From Atriophallophorus winterbourni (Eukaryota > Platyhelminthes > Trematoda > Plagiorchiida > Microphallidae): a DNA stretch of 64,000 nucleotides. The translations under genes were made by a program, and so were the position numbers. Below the pieces are notes generated by a model, which worked only from the letters and a program-made list of their open reading frames with translations, was not told where the DNA came from and made no database searches. The stretch spans positions 124,001-188,000 of the forward strand of contig JACCGJ010016451.1 of NCBI GenBank assembly GCA_013407085.1. The letters are read 5' to 3'. Positions 62,001-64,000 of this stretch are shown here, piece by piece (position 1 is the stretch's first letter; every line of letters starts with the position of its first letter).

Positions 62001-62711
62001 ACTTGGTAATTGATAGAGAGCTATAAATTTACATCACACACTTCACATTGATTCATTAAAAACAGGTCGAAATTAGGTTAAACAATTATCTAGATGAATA
62101 CTACCGGAGCTGATTGTGGTGAATTGATGGATAATTCAGGTAGGTATAACGACGAATCTCACACAAGACGTGAGCAACAAGCTGGTCTCAAAAATCATAA
62201 TGTTATTCTGTTGTAAATAACTGGTTCCTGGGAAGAACAGTACTCAATAGAAATTGCAAGGTCAAGGATAGTTAGGACAAAAATGAGCCTATTCTCGGTG
62301 TTTCTGTATGAAGAAAGTAAAATTCACTAAACCAGTAGTGGCGTATGATTGCAGGGGATGTAAATAACAAATACATGATATCAAATTACCTGGTAGCTGC
62401 ATCAACAAGTAGGAGTAGAAAAACGAACTGAGAATTGTGTTTTGCTCCATAACTGTCCAGTTGAACTGCCTTAACAAGATCGAAAAAATCACCATCTTAC
62501 CTCGGTGAATCTTTAGCTTCGGTAGCAAGCTAGAGAGGATAAACAAGATATGAAGACCTACATGAGTGCTAGTATGGACCATAGAAACGATTGCCACGCC
62601 CGGAGAAATTCGCATTATGTAGCAGATTGTTAAACCACAAAGTCCTAGTAGCATGAGTAAATGTCTTTGGCCACAAAAGCGGGGACGTTCACGGATCAGA
62701 TTCGTCTCCAT
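43889..62711 (-). CDS. SLC17-family organic anion transporter gene, nine exons
   Basis: This is a major facilitator superfamily carrier of the sialin/VGLUT/NPT group, which moves organic anions or phosphate coupled to H+ or Na+, usually in lysosomes or vesicles. Exons from 5' to 3' are 62390-62711, 57896-58150, 54523-54609, 52008-52129, 50659-50821, 49183-49315, 47260-47418, 46303-46388 and 43889-44029. Together they make about 489 codons, the usual family length. Landmarks are TM1 with YIMRISPGVAIVSM, FNWTxxEQNTILSSFFYSYLLMQLP, GGKILFAVG, GTVIALLGSG with WGWPASFYLSG, SERRLILHSL, ANYTLLVCVPQYM, NGLLSALPYIA, FNLADLDLAAPYAG and STLGGILAPLVVGAF, then WQNVFILSSAG. All junctions agree in phase except 50659 to 49315. 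The PPxERS loop motif is poorly conserved. Substrate cannot be told from sequence. Introns are packed with SINE copies. Confidence 0.92.
44150..44640 (+). pseudogene. LINE RT C-terminus (RTE-like) in SLC17 last intron
   Basis: The plus strand gives FKSVLLYGSEKWRV, LRRIIGVKWPEKIRN, then after a frameshift near 44390 WAGHTLRKPNDDITRHALVWN, GKRRVGRPRLSWKG and RPNWRQVAEALCSS. It is very close to 36930-37505, so the two derive from one recently active subfamily. It is antisense to the SLC17 transcript. Confidence 0.87.
44880..45012 (+). mobile_element. LINE 3' tail with zinc-finger remnant
   Basis: The segment GGGAGAGATTGTCCCTCACGAGC and GGATGTACACCCACGACCGAC then CAAAGGAGGCAAACAAC matches the 3' end seen at 18735-18905, with an internal deletion. 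Confidence 0.6.
45510..45850 (-). repeat. HHR repeat family, about 1.5 monomers, minus strand
   Basis: Minus-strand units resemble the family. The ribozyme at 45687-45727 reads CTGATGA-GTACAAACAGCAG-GAATCCGGTC-GTGG, so the CTGATGA and a GTC cleavage triplet remain. GAAA is GAAT, which breaks the A15.1 pair. Upstream is an AACAGTAG/CACTGTT inverted repeat. Confidence 0.6.
46303..46388 (-). CDS. SLC17 exon (TM11)
   Basis: The exon lies between ccgtttcag and gtgagt and encodes FLFSVFNSCSTLGGILAPLVVGAFATFY, the eleventh membrane helix with the family Gly/Pro pattern. It enters in phase 1 and leaves in phase 0. Confidence 0.93.
46680..46885 (-). mobile_element. SINE family copy
   Basis: The minus-form sequence includes TTCTGTGCTGTGCAGCTAAC, GAGCTGCGTGC and CATGGCCTGGATCAG, in the same order as the copy at 57301-57540 read on the minus strand. 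Confidence 0.7.
46886..46955 (+). repeat. (CATA)n microsatellite
   Basis: Imperfect CATACATA repeats abut the SINE tail at 46885, so it probably grew from the SINE's short-repeat tail. Confidence 0.85.
47260..47418 (-). CDS. SLC17 exon (TM9-10)
   Basis: The exon lies between cgttttctag and gtgagc. It encodes AFGKSVLLLILAYLD, TIITLLVINVMLSSATLFGF and NLADLDLAAPYAG; the last is the family's conserved N-x-LD-x-AP-YAG motif. Phase 1 at both ends. Confidence 0.95.
47500..47640 (+). repeat. Dispersed repeat related to 59090-59230 and 63130-63310
   Basis: TTGCTTGCCACTTTGTCCGGCTCCAGAC and the TGATGATGCTCACGAT segment match the 3' UTR-like sequence after the RTE fragment at 59.1 kb. Probably an RTE 3' UTR. 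Confidence 0.55.
48480..48720 (+). mobile_element. SINE family copy
   Basis: AGCCTGATACAGGCAAAGTG, GACTGCACGTGGGCTAAGATACTGT, then GGCTCACTACCAG and TTTAGCACGA, in the family order. Confidence 0.75.
48760..48950 (+). mobile_element. LINE 3' tail with zinc-finger remnant
   Basis: The plus frame reads CSRYRYPRIGLYSHVKWCGA then stop, a decayed form of the finger at 18735, followed by TGGTCGACATCAACCGA. Confidence 0.65.
49183..49315 (-). CDS. SLC17 exon (TM8)
   Basis: The exon follows a strong acceptor (cttttctaacccag) and encodes NGLLSALPYIAALVFILVITPVDRLI through TRKMWSGL, ending in phase 1 before gtgagt. Its first codon is phase 0, but the exon before it ends in phase 1. This is the single phase conflict in the gene. 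Confidence 0.92.
49800..50040 (-). mobile_element. SINE family copy with (ATACC)n tail
   Basis: Read on the plus strand the sequence runs from GCACGGATGTGCAATCGTGCA to GCCTGGATCAGGCTTG and then GATACCATACCATA. It is one of the best preserved copies. Confidence 0.8.
50370..50545 (+). mobile_element. LINE 3' tail of the zinc-finger family, rearranged
   Basis: A GGGGGGAGATTTTCCCACTGTGACTTGGACTGTTCAGT segment and GCGATGTCCATCCATGGTCGACATAGAGCGAA match the tail at 18735, with preceding RT-derived sequence. Confidence 0.55.
50659..50821 (-). CDS. SLC17 exon (TM7)
   Basis: The exon lies between tttttgttttgcag and gtaatt. It encodes RRVPIRQLAASGQVWLVMVCYFLDGWANYTLLVCVPQYM to PRPEQR, matching the sialin segment VPWVPILKS to LPTYM. 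It ends in phase 1. Confidence 0.92.
52008..52129 (-). CDS. SLC17 exon (TM6 and central loop)
   Basis: The exon lies between tttctatttccag and gtgagt. It encodes TLALVWLPFWMWFVSESPSSH, then SERRLILHSLRSAS, matching WLVSDTPxxH and SxxEKEYILSSL of sialin. Confidence 0.95.
52890..53020 (-). mobile_element. SINE family copy, partial, (CATAC)n tail
   Basis: CCTGGGCAACCTGACCGTAT, GTGCGGCACTTTGCCTGGATCAGGC, then ACCAGACCATACCATAC. Confidence 0.7.
53650..54100 (+). pseudogene. CR1-like RT fragment in SLC17 intron
   Basis: Across frames the plus strand shows AQHSFCKNRSTNLLTVLNDW and CYLDVSKAFNYVQHSQ, which are RT motifs 2a-3 of the CR1 type. It is a different subfamily from the copies at 28-35 kb, and it is truncated at both ends. 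Confidence 0.75.
54240..54470 (+). mobile_element. SINE family copy
   Basis: It has ACTGTACGTGGGCTAAATTACTGTCAGGTTGG and an ACTGAGTACCAGTGGTAAGTCAA segment in family order. It is diverged. A partial copy follows at 54785-54915. Confidence 0.6.
54523..54609 (-). CDS. SLC17 exon (TM4-5)
   Basis: The exon lies between gtttcatttccag and gtacgt. It encodes YIVGTVIALLGSGYVINLWGWPASFYLSG, equivalent to the sialin segment LGTVISLPLSG to WTYVFYFFG. Phase 1 at both ends. Confidence 0.94.
55620..55930 (-). pseudogene. Unidentified coding remnant, frameshifted
   Basis: On the minus strand one frame reads GAGRIAVRLGNGYSEYLYIT and then LVGYANAVP. After a shift near 55805 a second frame gives VYGSILVNPKDAFSLVY, SVSRIVGW and RTAEAIAIKSLFRDLSLPW. 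The composition looks protein-like, but I do not recognise the family. It could be transposon-derived. Confidence 0.4.
56325..56670. mobile_element. Two partial SINE copies, inverted
   Basis: A plus-form copy at 56325-56430 (CCTGATCCAGTCAAAGTGCCGCACAGTC) faces a minus-form copy at 56575-56670 (GTGAGGCACTTTACCTCGATCAG) ending in a (CATA)n tail. Confidence 0.65.
57045..57640 (-). pseudogene. Zinc-finger LINE 3' end split by a SINE
   Basis: On the minus strand RCGRNCSSRIGRSSHLKR and stop (about 57120-57180) is the best preserved finger remnant. The LINE continues at 57541-57640 (GAGCGGTCAAGAGCAAGTTCTTCC), colinear with 21475-21780. The SINE at 57301-57540 interrupts it. Confidence 0.75.
57301..57540 (-). 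mobile_element. SINE, full-length reference copy with 12-bp target duplication
   Basis: This 240-bp insertion is flanked by direct repeats TCCAAAGTGAGC (57289-57300 and 57541-57552) inside a LINE remnant, which fixes both ends. On the minus strand it starts TGCACGGATGTGCAATCG and ends GGATCAGGCTTATGC plus a short ATGTC-like repeat tail. No tRNA A/B boxes are obvious and no protein is encoded. The duplication and tail point to LINE-driven retroposition. Confidence 0.85.
57896..58150 (-). CDS. SLC17 exon (TM2-3)
   Basis: The exon follows attttcgattag and encodes GWLSQHFGGKILFAVGVSSCGLVAILVP, FFAFLFLRIIQGLFQVGF and then a stretch ending LLGSLLSVSSS. The upper end is secure. The lower end is inferred from the phase needed by the next exon (donor at 57895). 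An alternative donor at 57976 plus a further exon cannot be excluded. Confidence 0.85.
58290..59235 (+). pseudogene. RTE-like LINE 3' third, decayed
   Basis: Across three frames the plus strand shows MCFAPNKRKTYPELERLISK, a VVRPTLLYDCETWS segment, KKRSGGQSMMW, RLPGWGPKAPPN and WLETLRDIAANRSQWRQC. This is the known C-terminal signature of flatworm RTE-type polyproteins. It is followed by a 3' UTR-like repeat (59090-59235) also seen at 47500 and, inverted, at 63130-63310. Confidence 0.82.
60130..60345 (+). mobile_element. SINE family copy
   Basis: GAAATCACAATGCTGAATCCATGCAAAGCGCCGCAGA through GGCTTGGACGGATAT and GGTAGTGAGACGCCAGCGTGTTT, in family order. A partial minus-form piece lies just upstream at 59940-60020. 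Confidence 0.65.
60440..60640 (-). pseudogene. RTE-like RT fragment
   Basis: YGMCFAPNKYKY and a short following stretch on the minus strand match the segment after the RT catalytic motif that is also present at 58315 and 63440. Confidence 0.55.
60641..62389 (-). other. Rest of first SLC17 intron
   Basis: The segment 60.64-62.39 kb shows no recognised element. Frames of about 60-105 codons on both strands at 60.86-61.19 kb are hydrophobic but lack motif support. Confidence 0.45.
62390..62711 (-). CDS. SLC17 first coding exon (TM1 to start of TM2)
   Basis: The exon encodes METNLIRERPRFCGQRHLLM, TM1 with YIMRISPGVAIVSM, and FNWTVMEQNTILSSFFYSYLLMQLP. It ends CCA G before gtaatt (phase 1). The ATG at 62711 is chosen because the family starts shortly before a basic stretch and TM1. 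An in-frame ATG at 62759 would add 16 residues. The loop between TM1 and FNWT is long and hydrophobic and may hide a short intron. Confidence 0.88.
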
Positions 62712-62759
62712 GTTTTTTATGGATAAATTATGAGTATTACCGCGCAAAATCTCATGCAA

Positions 62760-63410
62760 ATGCTCCCATACGTACCTGAAATTATGTGGATATTTATAAG
62801 ACTGTCATAAATATTAGACCGATTACGGATTAATATAAAACAGAAATAGGGAAACTTATCCAAGCGAAAAAAGAAGATACAGAATGGTTTTTGAATGAGC
62901 TTACCATCAGTATAGCAGGCAGTCATACACTGATAGCAAGCACTGATGGACGAGCGTCAGAAAAATGAAGAAGCCAAAAAAGTGAACATGGGCGTTGCAT
63001 CGAATTAAATGAACGCTGAGACTGGACCTTTACGTGGAGCGATCGTTTGTGTACCTCCATGACCCATTTGTCGCGAGTCTTTGTAACTGTCTGCTGAGAC
63101 ATGGAGTGCCCTAGAAGTATATTTGATCATTTCTGTGCGTTCACTTCATAATCATCGTCACGAAGCGAAAGTCTGGAGCCAGACAACGTGCCAAGCAACA
63201 TGAAGCATTAAATGCAGATAAGGAAAAGCGTAAAAAAGAAAGCGGGTAAGCCGAATATGCAAAAGCGAATGCGCAAAAAGTAACTCCTTTTTGTAGTTTG
63301 CATGCACGCGCCACGTCATGGACTGATCACTCGATCGTTTGTCCCAGCTTCCACCGGGCCCTGTGAATAAGGCGCGGTATCGTAAACCGTGATGAGGTAT
63401 TCTTAAAATG
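62760..63410. other. Upstream of SLC17, with inverted repeat sequence
   Basis: 63070-63130 is a roughly 55-bp inverted counterpart of 63938-63994 (both contain CTGCTGAGACATGGAGTGCC or its complement). 63130-63310 matches the RTE 3' UTR-like repeat. No promoter is identified. Confidence 0.5.
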
Positions 63411-63414
63411 TGTC

Positions 63415-64000
63415 ACAATGTGTCACTTATTAAGTGCAAAGCACATGCCATACCTTGAAGCTTCAAGTGCCAAAAAGTTCAGGGTTTGTTGAATTATATG
63501 AGGGACATCATGCAGAAGTGCGATGTCATCCGCATAGTCTAGATAGGTATGGTGTGAAAGATCCAGGTAAAGTGCCGCAGAGTCACAGACTGCACGTGGG
63601 CTAATATACTATCAGGTTGCCCAGGCCTAGACATATATGAGGGGGGATAGGAATGGTAGTGAGGCTTTAGCGTGTTTCAGCATGCAGCTCACTAACGTTG
63701 GTCAATCAATTTTGCACGATGTTAGCCGCACAGCACAAAAATGCTGCACATTTGCAGATCCGTGCACTCGGAAGAAGTTCAACACCTGCGCCTATCAGAT
63801 CAGCTATAGCTTTCCTTGGACATCGTCGATTGTGAATCTAAAAAGGAAAGGCAATATAGGGCAGCCCTGCTGCATCCCGCTATGGAGATATTGAACTCGA
63901 ACCCGGCCCGAGGTTTGGCAATATATTGTTTATAAGATCCAAATATACTTCTCGGGCACTCCATGTCTCAGCAGATATTTTCAAAGACTCGCAACCGATT
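63415..64000 (-). pseudogene. RTE-like reverse transcriptase fragment split by a SINE
   Basis: The minus strand reads HSGMQQGCPILPFLFRFTIDDV (about 63900-63810), then a GAGVELLP segment. After the interruption it continues with LDYADDIALLHDVPHII and RYGMCFALNK (63545-63420). These are consecutive RT motifs, including the catalytic YADD. The element runs out of the window at 64000. Confidence 0.85.
63545..63765 (-). mobile_element. SINE copy nested in the RTE fragment
   Basis: The family sequence (GTGCCGCAGAGTCACAGACTGCACGTGGGCTAATATACT, CATGCAGCTCACTAA, GTTAGCCGCACAGCACA) sits exactly where the RTE frame lacks the residues before YADD. Ends are approximate; no clear duplication is visible. 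Confidence 0.75.

Overview
The window looks like a piece of a large, repeat-rich metazoan nuclear genome, most likely a flatworm (digenean trematode). The grounds are GT-AG genes with introns of several kilobases, and LINE debris resembling flatworm RTE and CR1 elements. I cannot name the species from sequence alone. No bacterial or organellar features are seen.

Four host genes can be read. (1) 443-24941, plus strand: the 3' part of a focal adhesion kinase (FAK/PTK2) gene, 12 exons with consistent splice phases, running from the kinase catalytic loop to the end of the FAT domain; the 5' part lies before the window. (2) 25953-27182, minus strand: an uninterrupted 409-codon frame for an unrecognised membrane protein, convergent with FAK. 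(3) 38137-40754, plus strand: a complete two-exon PACRG (axonemal inner-junction protein) gene. (4) 43889-62711, minus strand: a nine-exon SLC17-family anion transporter gene (sialin/VGLUT/NPT-like), complete apart from one unresolved exon junction.

Mobile DNA fills the rest. At 28.07-31.10 kb (minus) and 31.81-34.73 kb (plus) two CR1-like LINEs lie head to head, the first nearly intact. Shorter RTE-like and other LINE 3' fragments are scattered about, several ending in a Cys/His zinc-finger remnant. The SLC17 introns carry many copies of a SINE of about 240 bp; one copy is bounded by a 12-bp target duplication. A 170-bp hAT-type MITE with an 8-bp duplication sits in a FAK intron.

The most interesting signal is a repeat family of about 240 bp, found in FAK introns and elsewhere, that carries a hammerhead ribozyme motif (CTGATGA, short stem II, GAAA, CCGG, GTA cleavage site, stem I CCAC/GTGG). 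It is preceded by two inverted-repeat hairpins, one of which shows a compensatory change between copies. One array is a tandem dimer with a 242-bp period. This architecture resembles the retrozymes and hammerhead-bearing retroelements of animals. Two copies keep an intact core and lie in sense orientation inside FAK introns.
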